This document shows, in pieces, positions 8,901-18,372 of a stretch of 64,000 bases of DNA (position 1 is its first letter; every line of letters starts with the position of its first letter). The position numbers were made by a program, and so were the translations under genes. The notes below the pieces were generated by a model. It did no database searches and was not told the DNA's origin. It saw nothing but the letters and a program-made list of their open reading frames with translations. The stretch comes from Formosa algae (GTDB lineage: Bacteria; Bacteroidota; Bacteroidia; Flavobacteriales; Flavobacteriaceae), in NCBI RefSeq assembly GCF_001439665.1, contig NZ_LMAK01000076.1, positions 1 to 64,000 of the forward strand, read 5' to 3'.

Positions 8901-11900
8901 TTACCTCTAACGGAATTTCTATTTGATAATAATTCTCTGTTAAATCACTACCCATTCTAATAAATGCCACAGGGTAATCACTTAGTCCAAGAGCGCCGTC
9001 ATCTTCAGCATGGACAAACATTTGTAAATTGTTATACTGGCGCATATCTAAAGTGATGCTTTTATAAACACCTCTAGAATCTTCAACCTCTAAACCACAA
9101 ACATCTAACACTAAAGACTGCTCGTCTTGCTCAATCACCGTGTTATTACTATATAATTCTTCTGGTTCTACATCTGGTGGAGACTCATAAATTCCGTCAT
9201 TTTCTAACGTACTAATTACACCTACAGAAAACTCAGTATTTTGGTCGTCTGGAGAAATATCATTATCGTCTAATGCTAATGTATAACGAATCCAATCACT
9301 TCTAACTAAGTCTAAAGTTCCAAATCGGAATACGGTTGTATCTGTAAAATCTTTTAAATAAATACGAGCAAAACGCACCGATCTCAAATCTGAAATACCA
9401 CCAATAGCTGTAGCGTTATCATCTTCTACTGGAATTCTAAATTGATACCATCTTACGTTTGTACTTTGTCCGTTTGGTAAGGTTCTAGACTCTACTTTAA
9501 TATCTTTTATATATTCACTTAACGGGTTTGAATCTGGAATATTCCCTACGTCGCTCGCATTATCTGGTAAATTTTGTGGTGTTAATTCTAGTTCGTATTC
9601 GTAATAACTGTTTATGGTATTCATTGTGTTATCACGGTTAATATCTTCTACATCTGGTAGAGTTGTAGATCCTCTATTGGTATCTGTAAACACATCTGGA
9701 GAGTTCCCATCTAATCCATTATAATACTTATAACGATTAAAAATATCTCCCGTTGTATTTAAATAATACACATAATTATCATTAGAAGGATCGGCCCCGA
9801 AGTCTGTTCCAAAAACGGCTCCTTCATCTGTATCGTCATAACCATCATACCCAACATCTTGGTTTGTACGTTCTGTACCTTCTGTATCGAAAGCATAAAC
9901 TAACGATTGGTTTTGAGGGACAACAGTTCCCCATGCGGTTGTTGGAAGTATGGAGATATCGCCATCGTCAGGCAATCCGTTTTCGTATTGTTTTTTTCCG
10001 TCTTTTATAACATCTTCAGAAACATTCCCTAAGTTAAATACTAATTTCCCTCCTGGATTAGATTCATTTTCCTGAAAAGGATCTTGTAACCAAAACTCGA
10101 TATACTCTACATTAGATTGTTCAAAATCTGTAGTACTTAGCTCCCTAGTAATTCCTGCCCAACTGTATTGCGGGTCTTGAATTACACCACTTTTAGTATT
10201 CGGATCGAAATTATAAGGCCCACGTTCTTGAGGATAATACGCTAAATCTAAAGTACTTATTACTGTAGATTGGCCTGAGGCAACATCTTGTTCTGGAAAC
10301 AGTTCGTCTATGTAAACACGACTAGTATATAAACTAGACATATCATCATCAGTCATATCCGACGGACGTTCACTAGTGTAGAAAAGCGGATCAATAGTAT
10401 ACCAGTTTAACATGGCACGTTGATATCCGTTTTGGATTCCGTTAGAATCTTCATTAGTATTTCCTGGTACACCTAGGTCTAAAGGCCTACTAGCTAAAGT
10501 CCATGAATCTTGAGTTAATAAAGAAATATCACTTTGTGTACCTTCAAAATCATCGACATACACGGTTGATTCTCCATCAAAATCCGAACCTGAAGACGTT
10601 CCCGGAATTAAATAGGCAAACTCACCTTGTACAGAAACATTAGATGGCACATCTGTATCTATATTTGGTAATTTATTAACTAAACGAGTTAAAAACGGTA
10701 ACTCTGTCGAGTAATTTCCGTTAATACCAAAAATGGTATTATTTATAGATTCTGAACTATAACTTGATTTTTGAGTAATGGGTTTTTCATTTAAATTTAA
10801 AATGGTAGCGCCTAAAACAAATTTATCATTAAACTGGTGCTGAACATTTAACCCCATAAAAGTTTTGGTTTGCTGACCAAAAAGCGAATTATTTTCTGTA
10901 GAGACTTGTATTGGTGTATCTGAAGCTTTTAAAGCTTCATCTAAAATCTCTACGGTTCCCATTTGATAATCGACAGTATAATCTATCCCCTCTATCAATT
11001 GGCGTCCTCCTGCGGTAACCGTTACCGAACCTCTTGCTACATTGTAAGCTCCAATAGAAATACCATCACTTCCTGAAGAAGTATATTTACCAACTAACTG
11101 GAACTTGTTCTTCTCGGCATAATCTAAAGCATTAGTTTTTGTGACTTGATATAACTCATTATAGACGTATTTTTTCTGATTCTCGTTATAAGTACTAGGA
11201 AAATCGTAATCTTCAGATCCTGTCGCTACATCTAAAACATCGAATAAATACTCTCCAAAAGGCTCTACTTTAGTGAATATAATTTTTCCTTCAGAAGACA
11301 TAATAGTGATATCTTCTTCATAATCGAAAAATCCGTCTCCTTTGGTTTGAGGGTCTCCATTATAATCTAGCTTATCAAAATTAAATAATCGTAATAAGGC
11401 TACTTCTTCAATAACATCACCGTTAAAAGTTGTCCCAAAATCACCATTAACCGGCGTTATAAAGTTTAGTGCAGATGCATCTTTATAATATATATTTAAT
11501 TTAAAATCTTCTTCTGATAATTGATATCCGCCAGTATCATAAATGTTCTTCATCATCAGTTTCCAAACAGGCTGAGCGACACTGGTTGTAGAACTTTTAA
11601 GTAATTTTAAAACTAAATTGTTATTGGTTACTACAGTTTGGTCTCCACTATCATCTATACCTGTTGCATCTACTCCATCACTAGCAAATTCCCCAACCTG
11701 ATAGACTTTTCCGCCTACAGTAAATTGGAAAGCTACCGCAAGGATATCGTCACTACTTAATCGCTGACTTAATGAAATATACCCCAATTGGGTGTTAACG
11801 GTATAATCTGTATTCTTAACTAATTTATCTGCATTTTCAAGCTTACCATAATCGTATCCTTCGCTCGTTCCTGATACTAAAATCCCAGATTGCACTGTAG

Positions 11901-13116
11901 ATACTTCTCTTACTGCCGAAGTTAATTGAGAGTTGGCATTCCCAATCGCGGTAGGGTCAAAACCATTATTTCCGTTATCTGGATATGCGCCAGAGCTGGC
12001 ATACACATTAACGGCAGAGTTTATAAATTCGGGATTAGATTCTCCTAAATCTTGAAACGCTACAATATTTCTAACATTATCGGTTTCGTTAGTTCTATTA
12101 GTTTTCCAAACTTCAATATTTGTAATTTGAATGTTTGAATTAATAAACGGATAGTTTGATAAAGCAGCATCATACTTTTCTCTAAAATACTGAGCTAAGA
12201 AAAAGTGCCTGTTCTCGTCGTAGTCTCTTGCATATAGTTCAAATTCTTCTGAAGTCCCACCACCTTCTGAGATGACAGTGGTCGTTTCTGAATTCTGTTG
12301 AGAAAATACACCTGTAACTGTAGTTTTACCAAACTTTAATTGTGTTTTAACTCCAAATAAACTTTGTGCTCCCGTAATTAACGAGCTATTTAAAGGCATA
12401 CTAATATTACCGACTTCAATTTTCTGAACAATATCGTCTTCGGTAGGTGTATATTCTAATTTTACTAAATTCTGAAAATCGAAAGTCGATTCTGTATCGT
12501 AGTTTGCTGTAACTTGTAAACGTGTTCCTACTTTACCAAGCAAACTTAAACTTATACGCTGATCGAAATCGAAACTAAAATTACTTTGGTTTTGAGGAGA
12601 AAACGACGGATTATCTTGTTTAGAAAATAATACACCTAAATCCATTTCTACAGAACCTTGTGGAATCACTTCAATAGTACTTCCTCCAAAAACAGATTCA
12701 AAGAAGCTTGAATTTACATAAAATTCTGGGAGCAAATTTTTCTTAGCATCTTCTGATCCTTCTTTTTTACCATCGAAAGCATCAATTTTTTGCTTGTAAT
12801 ACGATTTTAAATTCTCTGCTTGTACCAATCTTTCGTACTCTGCAGGTGTTAGTATTATGGGATAATTTATATTGAATTCGCCAACCGTTTCGGTATAGAT
12901 ATAACGATCTGTAAACGCATCGTAAGTATATTTAGACTCTATACTTGATGGATTATTCATATGTATACGCCCTAAAGCATGACCAGTTTTAATGCTATCT
13001 TGTTCTGTCGCAGGAGCAACCTGAGCAAAAGCACTGGCACTTACTAAAAACAGAACAAAACAAAGAAGATATATTTTTGTTGTGAAATTAATAGCGTTAA
13101 AGTGAGTTGTATTCAA
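5914..13116 (-). CDS. sprA: SprA, outer-membrane translocon of the type IX secretion system
   Basis: A giant 2400-residue exported protein; the family is about this size in flavobacteria. An N-terminal signal sequence ends near SASAFAQ (residue about 32). Segments with strong SprA character include the N-terminal repeat FGVKTQLKFGKTTVTGVFSQQ, the central YVDDFEGTQSDISL and GFFDYEEDITI, and the C-terminal barrel strands ending LTLRYNFGN. SprA forms the very large barrel through which type IX cargo (adhesins, RemA, SprB) passes, and is needed for gliding. Translation appears to start at TTG (13116): an in-frame stop (the ruvA stop codon) lies 6 bases upstream, and the next Met is residue 53, beyond the signal peptide. 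It follows ruvA by only 6 bases and is probably co-transcribed with it. Confidence 0.96.
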   Translation of the reverse strand: MNTTHFNAINFTTKIYLLCFVLFLVSASAFAQVAPATEQDSIKTGHALGRIHMNNPSSIESKYTYDAFTDRYIYTETVGEFNINYPIILTPAEYERLVQAENLKSYYKQKIDAFDGKKEGSEDAKKNLLPEFYVNSSFFESVFGGSTIEVIPQGSVEMDLGVLFSKQDNPSFSPQNQSNFSFDFDQRISLSLLGKVGTRLQVTANYDTESTFDFQNLVKLEYTPTEDDIVQKIEVGNISMPLNSSLITGAQSLFGVKTQLKFGKTTVTGVFSQQNSETTTVISEGGGTSEEFELYARDYDENRHFFLAQYFREKYDAALSNYPFINSNIQITNIEVWKTNRTNETDNVRNIVAFQDLGESNPEFINSAVNVYASSGAYPDNGNNGFDPTAIGNANSQLTSAVREVSTVQSGILVSGTSEGYDYGKLENADKLVKNTDYTVNTQLGYISLSQRLSSDDILAVAFQFTVGGKVYQVGEFASDGVDATGIDDSGDQTVVTNNNLVLKLLKSSTTSVAQPVWKLMMKNIYDTGGYQLSEEDFKLNIYYKDASALNFITPVNGDFGTTFNGDVIEEVALLRLFNFDKLDYNGDPQTKGDGFFDYEEDITIMSSEGKIIFTKVEPFGEYLFDVLDVATGSEDYDFPSTYNENQKKYVYNELYQVTKTNALDYAEKNKFQLVGKYTSSGSDGISIGAYNVARGSVTVTAGGRQLIEGIDYTVDYQMGTVEILDEALKASDTPIQVSTENNSLFGQQTKTFMGLNVQHQFNDKFVLGATILNLNEKPITQKSSYSSESINNTIFGINGNYSTELPFLTRLVNKLPNIDTDVPSNVSVQGEFAYLIPGTSSGSDFDGESTVYVDDFEGTQSDISLLTQDSWTLASRPLDLGVPGNTNEDSNGIQNGYQRAMLNWYTIDPLFYTSERPSDMTDDDMSSLYTSRVYIDELFPEQDVASGQSTVISTLDLAYYPQERGPYNFDPNTKSGVIQDPQYSWAGITRELSTTDFEQSNVEYIEFWLQDPFQENESNPGGKLVFNLGNVSEDVIKDGKKQYENGLPDDGDISILPTTAWGTVVPQNQSLVYAFDTEGTERTNQDVGYDGYDDTDEGAVFGTDFGADPSNDNYVYYLNTTGDIFNRYKYYNGLDGNSPDVFTDTNRGSTTLPDVEDINRDNTMNTINSYYEYELELTPQNLPDNASDVGNIPDSNPLSEYIKDIKVESRTLPNGQSTNVRWYQFRIPVEDDNATAIGGISDLRSVRFARIYLKDFTDTTVFRFGTLDLVRSDWIRYTLALDDNDISPDDQNTEFSVGVISTLENDGIYESPPDVEPEELYSNNTVIEQDEQSLVLDVCGLEVEDSRGVYKSITLDMRQYNNLQMFVHAEDDGALGLSDYPVAFIRMGSDLTENYYQIEIPLEVSTGSSSEALWPENNEINLSLDLLQEAKSLGLAAGTLSSEDPTFYDVIEDELSLVEDPYSGYVLGQHRIGIKGNPSSGDVRTLMLGIKNGSTSEQCGTFWFNELRLSDMDSEGGWAAVVSMDTNIADFASLSVTGSQSTAGFGTIEQSSTERSLEDVVQYDLVANVNLGQLLPEKWGVQIPFTYGVSEETSTPKYDEYYQDIELDAILESTTNKDSVLNVNQDYTKRKSINFIGVRKIRTKETKPHFYDVENFTLNYSYNKVNHHDFDIESSVEETINLGANYGYNFTPKTIEPFKNNDSLFTGKYWKILKDFNFNYLPTTFTVSSSFLRDYNKQTYREVELVEGNIGVEDLYRRNYTFDFQYAFSFNLTRALQLNYTTSRSNIVKNYYTDDTNELQDASLDVWDGMFDMGEPNTLYQQLGINYELPLYKLPFLSFLQATYSYTGDFQWEKGSDLYGDLEIDGETYDLGNSIQNANVHNINTSMDLTKLYKYVGLVKKKTARVTTSRPSPRDLPQDGGPVAEQASAKKKSNTLLNAGIDLVTMVKRVQLNYQENNGTYIPGYLQTPGFFGTVEPTFGYTLGSQDDVRQIAASNGWLTLYEDYNEQYIETHNRQLDISANLEPVSDLKIDLLFNRLYSESLTENYVINEVDNNYEYESLTPYTYGNFNVSTIMIKSFGKSTASESKAFDDFKANRLTISRRLAERAGVDMTNPDNFEDGDINSYALGFGKTNQAVLLPSFLSAYLGEDPGGVSLGAFRNVPLPNWDLKYTGFMKMAWFKKRFKRFSISHGYRSTYTINQFTSNLNYSNVDYSVDYLEQSDDVFNESGDYKNKNLYSNINLTEMFSPLVRIDFEMNNSIKVLAELQKDRLLSLSFDNNLMTEIVGNEYILGLGYRIKDVRMKSKLAGPNQTIVSDINMKADVSFRDNQTIIRYLDLDNTQITSGQTIWALKYTADYTFSKNLSAIFYFDYSFSEYAISTSYPQTTLSTGLTLRYNFGN

Positions 13117-13122
13117 AATGTA

Positions 13123-13704
13123 TTATAAATTTTTTAAAGCTTGTTTTATGATGGATTCTACGGAAGCATCTGGCTCTGTCTTTAAAATTTTCTCGACAGC
13201 ACGTTCTGCTTGTTTCTTAACAAAACCAAGAACTTCTAAAGCAGATAACGCTTCATCCTTGTTGGTATTGTTTGCAGACACAGAAACTTCATCAATATCG
13301 TATATCTTTAAAACTTTATCCTTTAAATCTATAATTACACGTTGTGCTGTTTTTACTCCAATTCCTTTAATAGATTGAATTAAGGCTACGTCTTCTTTAG
13401 CAATACCTTCGCGAACTTGCTTAGGTGTTAAAGACGATAGCATGGTACGTGCTGTTCCGGCCCCAATACCACTTACAGAAATTAATAGTTTAAACATATC
13501 ACGTTCAGCAATAGAAGAAAACCCATACAATGTATGGGAATCTTCTTTTACTAAAAGTTGAGTATATAATTTTATATTTTCCTGATCAGGAATCTGAGAA
13601 TATGTGTGTAGAGAAATGTTTAGAAAATAGCCCACACCATGACAATCTATTACGACATCGGTTGGGTTTTTTTCTACCAATTTCCCATGAATATGTGAAA
13701 TCAT
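13123..13704 (-). CDS. ruvA: Holliday junction branch migration protein RuvA
   Basis: A full-length 193-residue DNA-binding subunit of RuvAB. It opens MISHIHGKLVEKNPTDVVIDCHGVGY (domain I, OB-fold). Two helix-hairpin-helix motifs follow, ISVSGIGAGTARTMLSSL and IQSIKGIGVKTAQRVIIDL, and the C-terminal domain III contacts RuvB (EALSALEVLGFVKKQAERAV). ruvB is not adjacent but lies about 8 kb away at 21115. A TACATTTG box at 13726-13733 gives ruvA its own promoter, from which sprA would also be read. Confidence 0.97.
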   Translation of the reverse strand: MISHIHGKLVEKNPTDVVIDCHGVGYFLNISLHTYSQIPDQENIKLYTQLLVKEDSHTLYGFSSIAERDMFKLLISVSGIGAGTARTMLSSLTPKQVREGIAKEDVALIQSIKGIGVKTAQRVIIDLKDKVLKIYDIDEVSVSANNTNKDEALSALEVLGFVKKQAERAVEKILKTEPDASVESIIKQALKNL

Positions 13705-13725
13705 TTGTTAGTTTTCTTATAACTT

Positions 13726-13733
13726 CAAATGTA
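13726..13733 (-). promoter_or_regulatory. -7 box upstream of ruvA-sprA
   Basis: TACATTTG on the minus strand, a full TAnnTTTG match, lies 22 bases upstream of the ruvA ATG. No clear TTTG is seen at the -33 spacing. Confidence 0.55.
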
Positions 13734-13779
13734 ACATTTTTTTTCACATATTAAATCACTGTACGTTAATCATTACGAC

Positions 13780-16053
13780 TTAACGTTTACGCTTTTGTTG
13801 TGCGTCTACCACAGCAATTGCCGTCATGTTTACAATTTCATCTACACTAGATCCTAATTGTAAAATATGAACGGGTTTACGCATACCTAACATTATTGGT
13901 CCAATAGACTCTGCATTGTTTAAAGATTTCAACATTTTATAAGTAATATTTGCTGAATCTAGATTTGGAAAAATTAAAGTATTTACTTTTTTACCTGCTA
14001 ATTTAGAGAACGGAAATTTCTCTTGAAGCAACTCATTATTTAAAGCAAAATCTGTTTGTACTTCTCCATCTACAATCAAGTTTGGATACTGTCTGTGTAA
14101 AAACGAAACCGCTTCGCGTATTTTTGCAGCTCCAGGATTGTTTGATGACCCGAAGTTAGAATACGAGGTCATGGCAATTACAGGATCTAAACCAAACATT
14201 TTTATGGCTTGCGCAGTCATAGTAGTAATGGTTGCCAAATCTTTTGCAGAAGGATCTACATTTATGGCCGTATCACTTAAAAACATCGGGCCACGTTGTG
14301 TCATCATCAAGTTTGTAGTTGCCACACGTGTTGCACCTTTAGCCATTCCAATAACTTCCAACATAGGTTTTAATACTCTTGGATATGCTCTAGAAAACCC
14401 TGAAATTAATGCATCTGCATCGCCTTCACTCACCATCATTGCAGCAAAGTAGTTACGCTCGCGCATTAAACTCTCTGCAGAATAATACGTTACACCACGA
14501 CGCTTACGTTGCTCCCAGTAAACATTTGCATAACGCGATTTACGTTCTTGTTCTTCATCAGATTTTGGATCGATAATCTCTAAATCGGCATCAAATTCAA
14601 TCTCTTCCATTAAAGCTATAATAGTATCGCGACGTCCTAATAAAATTGGAATAGCAATACCTTCTTCTAAAACGATTTGAGCTGCTTTTAAGACTTCTAT
14701 TTTATCTGCTTCAGCAAATACCACTCGTTTCGGATTCATTTTAGCACGATTAAATAATAATTTAATCAACTTATTATCTGTTCCTAATCGTCCTTCTAAT
14801 TCAGATTCGTAATGATCCCAATTTAAAATTGGTTCTTTTGCAACACCACTTTCCATAGCTGCTTTCGCAACCGCTGGTGGAATTTTTACAATTAATCTTG
14901 GATCGAATGGTTTTGGAATAATATAATCCTTACCAAACGTTAAACGGGTTTCGCCATAAGCGATATTTACTTGTTCTGGAACGGGTTCTTTAGCTAATTC
15001 GGCAATAGCAACTACGGCTGCCATTTTCATAGCTTCGTTAATTTTAGTTGCACGAACATCTAAAGCGCCTCTAAAAATGAAAGGAAAACCAAGCACATTA
15101 TTCACTTGATTAGGATGATCGCTTCGGCCAGTTGCCATAATAATATCATCTCTTGTATCTATAGCCAATTGATATTCAATTTCTGGATCTGGGTTAGCCA
15201 TGGCAAATACGATTGGATTATCGGCCATGATTAATAACATGTCTGGAGTAACAACATCGGCCATAGATAGTCCGATAAACACATCGGCATCTTTCATGGC
15301 ATCTGTTAGCGTATTTATATCACGATCTGTCGCAAATTCTGCCTTCTCTGCAGTTAAATTATCACGGTCTTGACGGATTACACCTTTACTGTCGCACATC
15401 ACAATGTTTTCTCGACGTGCACCAAAAGCTTGGTATAATCGTGTACAAGAAATAGCTGCTGCTCCAGCACCACTAATTACAATTTTAGCATCTTCAATCT
15501 TCTTTTCTGTAATCTCTAAAGCATTAATTAACGCCGCTGCAGAAATTATAGCAGTTCCATGTTGGTCGTCGTGCATAACAGGAATATCTAATTCTGCTTT
15601 TAAACGTCGCTCAATTTCAAATGCTTCAGGTGCTTTTATATCTTCTAAATTAATTCCACCAAAGGTTGGTGCAATCATTTTAACCGTCTGAATAAATTCT
15701 TCAACATTTTCTGTTCCTACTTCAATATCAAACACATCAATATCTGCGAAAATTTTAAATAACAATCCTTTTCCTTCCATTACTGGTTTAGAAGCTTCCG
15801 GACCAATATTTCCTAGCCCTAAAACTGCAGTACCGTTAGATATTACAGCGACTAAGTTACCTTTAGTGGTGTACTTGTATACATTTTCTTTGTCTTTTGC
15901 TATTTCTAAGCAAGGCTCTGCAACTCCTGGCGAATACGCTAGTGCTAAGTCTCTTTGGGTAGCATATTTTTTAGTTGGAACGACTTCTATTTTACCTGGC
16001 TTAGGTTTTGCGTGGTAAATTAGTGCTTCTCTTCTCTTGCTTTGTTTACTCAT
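13780..16053 (-). CDS. maeB: NADP-dependent malic enzyme with phosphotransacetylase-like C-terminus
   Basis: 757 residues, the length of the long MaeB class. Residues 1 to about 430 are the malic enzyme: YSPGVAEP at 40-47, HDDQHGTAI for metal and substrate binding, and a Rossmann stretch [17 protein letters not shown]. Residues about 430-757 match a phosphate acetyltransferase domain ([36 protein letters not shown]), which in this class is usually regulatory rather than catalytic. It converts malate to pyruvate with CO2 release and NADPH. It heads a minus-strand run maeB, ruvA, sprA, with a TACATTTG box 22 bases before its ATG. Confidence 0.95.
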   Translation of the reverse strand: MSKQSKRREALIYHAKPKPGKIEVVPTKKYATQRDLALAYSPGVAEPCLEIAKDKENVYKYTTKGNLVAVISNGTAVLGLGNIGPEASKPVMEGKGLLFKIFADIDVFDIEVGTENVEEFIQTVKMIAPTFGGINLEDIKAPEAFEIERRLKAELDIPVMHDDQHGTAIISAAALINALEITEKKIEDAKIVISGAGAAAISCTRLYQAFGARRENIVMCDSKGVIRQDRDNLTAEKAEFATDRDINTLTDAMKDADVFIGLSMADVVTPDMLLIMADNPIVFAMANPDPEIEYQLAIDTRDDIIMATGRSDHPNQVNNVLGFPFIFRGALDVRATKINEAMKMAAVVAIAELAKEPVPEQVNIAYGETRLTFGKDYIIPKPFDPRLIVKIPPAVAKAAMESGVAKEPILNWDHYESELEGRLGTDNKLIKLLFNRAKMNPKRVVFAEADKIEVLKAAQIVLEEGIAIPILLGRRDTIIALMEEIEFDADLEIIDPKSDEEQERKSRYANVYWEQRKRRGVTYYSAESLMRERNYFAAMMVSEGDADALISGFSRAYPRVLKPMLEVIGMAKGATRVATTNLMMTQRGPMFLSDTAINVDPSAKDLATITTMTAQAIKMFGLDPVIAMTSYSNFGSSNNPGAAKIREAVSFLHRQYPNLIVDGEVQTDFALNNELLQEKFPFSKLAGKKVNTLIFPNLDSANITYKMLKSLNNAESIGPIMLGMRKPVHILQLGSSVDEIVNMTAIAVVDAQQKRKR

Positions 16054-16419
16054 AGTTACTGGTATTATAGACTAACAAATGTATGAATCATTACGGTTAA
16101 ACTCTAATCTAATTTTCACGAAAACGATATTGTTTTATTAATTTAACAATAAGCAAGTCTCAATTTAAGAATAACATTGTTTATTTAACAATAAATATAA
16201 AATACTTAAATATTCAAAGATAGATTTAAACAGCTAGCTGTACTTTAGTAGGTTTTTATTTTTAGAAGGTTTAAATCAAACACCTAGCATAAATGCTATT
16301 GGGTGTAAAATCAATTCCGTTTCGGTTAAACAGATCATTAAAAAGCAACTATTTTTACATGCTTTATTTAAGTTAATTACTATCTTAAATAACTTGGGTG
16401 TTAAAATTTAATATAATCA
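16054..16419. other. 366-base divergent intergenic region (maeB / Omp85-like gene)
   Basis: It holds the maeB -7 box near the left edge. At 16280-16306 is an inverted repeat, CACCTAGCAT against ATGCTATTGGGTG with a 3-base bulge. The sequence TTGGGTGT followed by AAAAT-like bases occurs twice in direct orientation (16299 and 16394). A weak plus-strand -7 candidate TAACTTGG (16390-16397) precedes the 16420 gene. No open reading frame was recognised. Confidence 0.4.
16076..16083 (-). promoter_or_regulatory. -7 box of maeB
   Basis: TACATTTG on the minus strand, identical to the boxes before ruvA and gcvH, lies 22 bases upstream of the maeB ATG. No clear -33 TTTG was seen. Confidence 0.55.
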
Positions 16420-18291
16420 ATGCGAATAAAATACTTGTTTTTAATAGTGTTTGTGGTCTTGGCGAGTTTACCTACTCAAGCACAAGTTGTTAAAAAAGAT
16501 AGTACTCAGATTTATCAGAAAATTCAGAATTATTCTAAAGGAAAAAAATTTACCAAAGCCATACATAAACTAATTTTTAAATCTACTGATGGTAAAAAGT
16601 CTAAAAAAAATAAGGTAGAATCGAAACCAAATCTAATTTCGTTTCAGGGAAATCCCATAAGACGCATAACAATTGAAACCTTAGATCCTTTTGGGTATTC
16701 TATAAAAGACTCTACTCAGGAACCCACCAAATGGATAGATAAATTCGGGAATAAGATTCATATTAAATCCAAGCAATTTGCCATTAAGAACTTATTGCTT
16801 TTTAAAGAAAAAACACCTTTAGACACTTTGTTGTTAAATGAATCTGAACGACTTATACGTTCTCAAAGTTACATTAGAAGTGTAAAAATTGAGGCTACTA
16901 AATCCAATCAAGATTCAGATTCTATTGATGTTAAAATTCGAGTTTTAGACTCTTGGAGCTTTATTGTAAAAGGTTCTATCTCTACATCTAAAACTAAAAT
17001 AGACCTTGAGGAACGAAATTTTCTGGGGTTTGGACATGAATTTAATAATTCCATAGAAAAACGGTATGATAAAAATAATACAGGCTATCAATTTAACTAC
17101 ATAGTTCCCAATATAAAGAACTCTTATATTAGAACAGAAATTGACTACGATATTGATCTTGATGGCTTTTATGAAAAAAGTTTAAATATTGAAAGAACGT
17201 TTTATTCACCTTTAACCAAATGGGCTGGTGGCGTATATATAGATGAACAATTCCGTAGAGATTCATTACCTAATGCTCAAAACAATCTTGGTTATGAAAA
17301 TTTTAAATACAGAACTAATGATTTTTGGGCGGGATACGCTTTTAAAATTTTTAAAGGAAAATCTATTGAAGAACGCACCACCAACCTGATAACCTCATTG
17401 CGCTATATTAATGTTGATTATAAAGAGTCTCCAACAGTGGCTTACGATTCTATTCATTATTTTTCGAACGAGAATTTCTATTTAAGTAGTGTAGCAATAG
17501 CTTCTCAACAGTTCGTACAAGACAATTATATTTTTAGAGATGGTATTATTGAAGATGTGCCAATTGGTTTAATCGCTTCAGTAACCTCAGGATATCAGAG
17601 AAAAAACAAAGAAAACCGATATTATGTTGGTACTAGTTTTACAGTTGCAGAGTACTTTAAATGGGGATATTTAAGTGGTTCTATTGGTCTAGAAACATTT
17701 TTTAATCATTCCAAGTCAGAACAATCAACCATAAATATCGGAGCAACTTATTTTACCAACTTAATTTCTATAGGTACCAAATGGAAAATGAGGCAGTTTA
17801 TAAAGCCACAGCTTAATTTGGGATTTGATAGATTAAACACGCTTGCAGATCGTGTTTCTCTTAACGAAAACACAGAGCCACTAGGTTACGACCGGAATTA
17901 TACCTTACGTAATAAGTACAATGCAGGAATTCCTGGTTTTGATGCTAATATTTACGGTACAAAAAAATTACTTATTGCCTCTCAAACTCAATTTTATTCG
18001 CCTTGGGATGTCTTAGGTTTTAGGTTAAATCCTTATGTAAATTTTACTGCGGGCACCATTGGAGATGACTATAATTCGCTTCATAATGGTAAAATTTATT
18101 CCTCTTTTGGAATTGGTGTTATTGTACGAAATGATTATTTAGTATTTAGCTCTTTCCAATTATCTCTTTCTTATTATCCTGAAATTCCTGGACAAGGGAA
18201 AAACATTTTTAAAACCAATTCTTTTGAAACTGACGATTTTGGATTTCAAGATATTTCTATTGGGAAACCTAGCACGCTTTTATATCCTTAA
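16420..18291 (+). CDS. Putative Omp85/BamA-like outer-membrane protein
   Basis: 623 residues with a signal peptide (MRIKYLFLIVFVVLASLPTQAQ). Residues about 75-190 look like a POTRA-type domain: a strand at GNPIRRITIETLDPFG, a helix at TLLLNESERLIRSQSYI, then RSVKIEAT and a SDSIDVKIRVLDSW strand. The rest has the strand pattern of an outer-membrane barrel (for example LGFGHEFNNSIEKRY, KYRTNDFWAGYAFKIF). This order matches BamA/TamA-family proteins, although the extreme C-terminus lacks a clean barrel-closing strand. It stands alone on the plus strand between two minus-strand groups and ends at a shared terminator. The substrate is unknown, and the fold is inferred from pattern only. Confidence 0.6.
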   Translation: MRIKYLFLIVFVVLASLPTQAQVVKKDSTQIYQKIQNYSKGKKFTKAIHKLIFKSTDGKKSKKNKVESKPNLISFQGNPIRRITIETLDPFGYSIKDSTQEPTKWIDKFGNKIHIKSKQFAIKNLLLFKEKTPLDTLLLNESERLIRSQSYIRSVKIEATKSNQDSDSIDVKIRVLDSWSFIVKGSISTSKTKIDLEERNFLGFGHEFNNSIEKRYDKNNTGYQFNYIVPNIKNSYIRTEIDYDIDLDGFYEKSLNIERTFYSPLTKWAGGVYIDEQFRRDSLPNAQNNLGYENFKYRTNDFWAGYAFKIFKGKSIEERTTNLITSLRYINVDYKESPTVAYDSIHYFSNENFYLSSVAIASQQFVQDNYIFRDGIIEDVPIGLIASVTSGYQRKNKENRYYVGTSFTVAEYFKWGYLSGSIGLETFFNHSKSEQSTINIGATYFTNLISIGTKWKMRQFIKPQLNLGFDRLNTLADRVSLNENTEPLGYDRNYTLRNKYNAGIPGFDANIYGTKKLLIASQTQFYSPWDVLGFRLNPYVNFTAGTIGDDYNSLHNGKIYSSFGIGVIVRNDYLVFSSFQLSLSYYPEIPGQGKNIFKTNSFETDDFGFQDISIGKPSTLLYP

Positions 18292-18308
18292 TAGGATTAA
18301 TTATACAA

Positions 18309-18344
18309 AAGCACGCCTGAAAATTTACATTCTCAGGCGTGCTT
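18309..18344 (-). terminator. Terminator hairpin between convergent genes
   Basis: A perfect 12-base-pair stem, AAGCACGCCTGA against TCAGGCGTGCTT, around a 12-base loop. On the minus strand it is followed by TTTG, and on the plus strand only by an A/T stretch. It serves the 18373-19284 gene and probably the Omp85-like gene from the other side. Confidence 0.7.
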
Positions 18345-18372
18345 AATATTCTTGTATTATGTAAACTGACAA

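Noticed and set aside
18309-18344. Hairpin as a small RNA gene
   Set aside because: It fits a terminator between convergent genes and has no promoter of its own.
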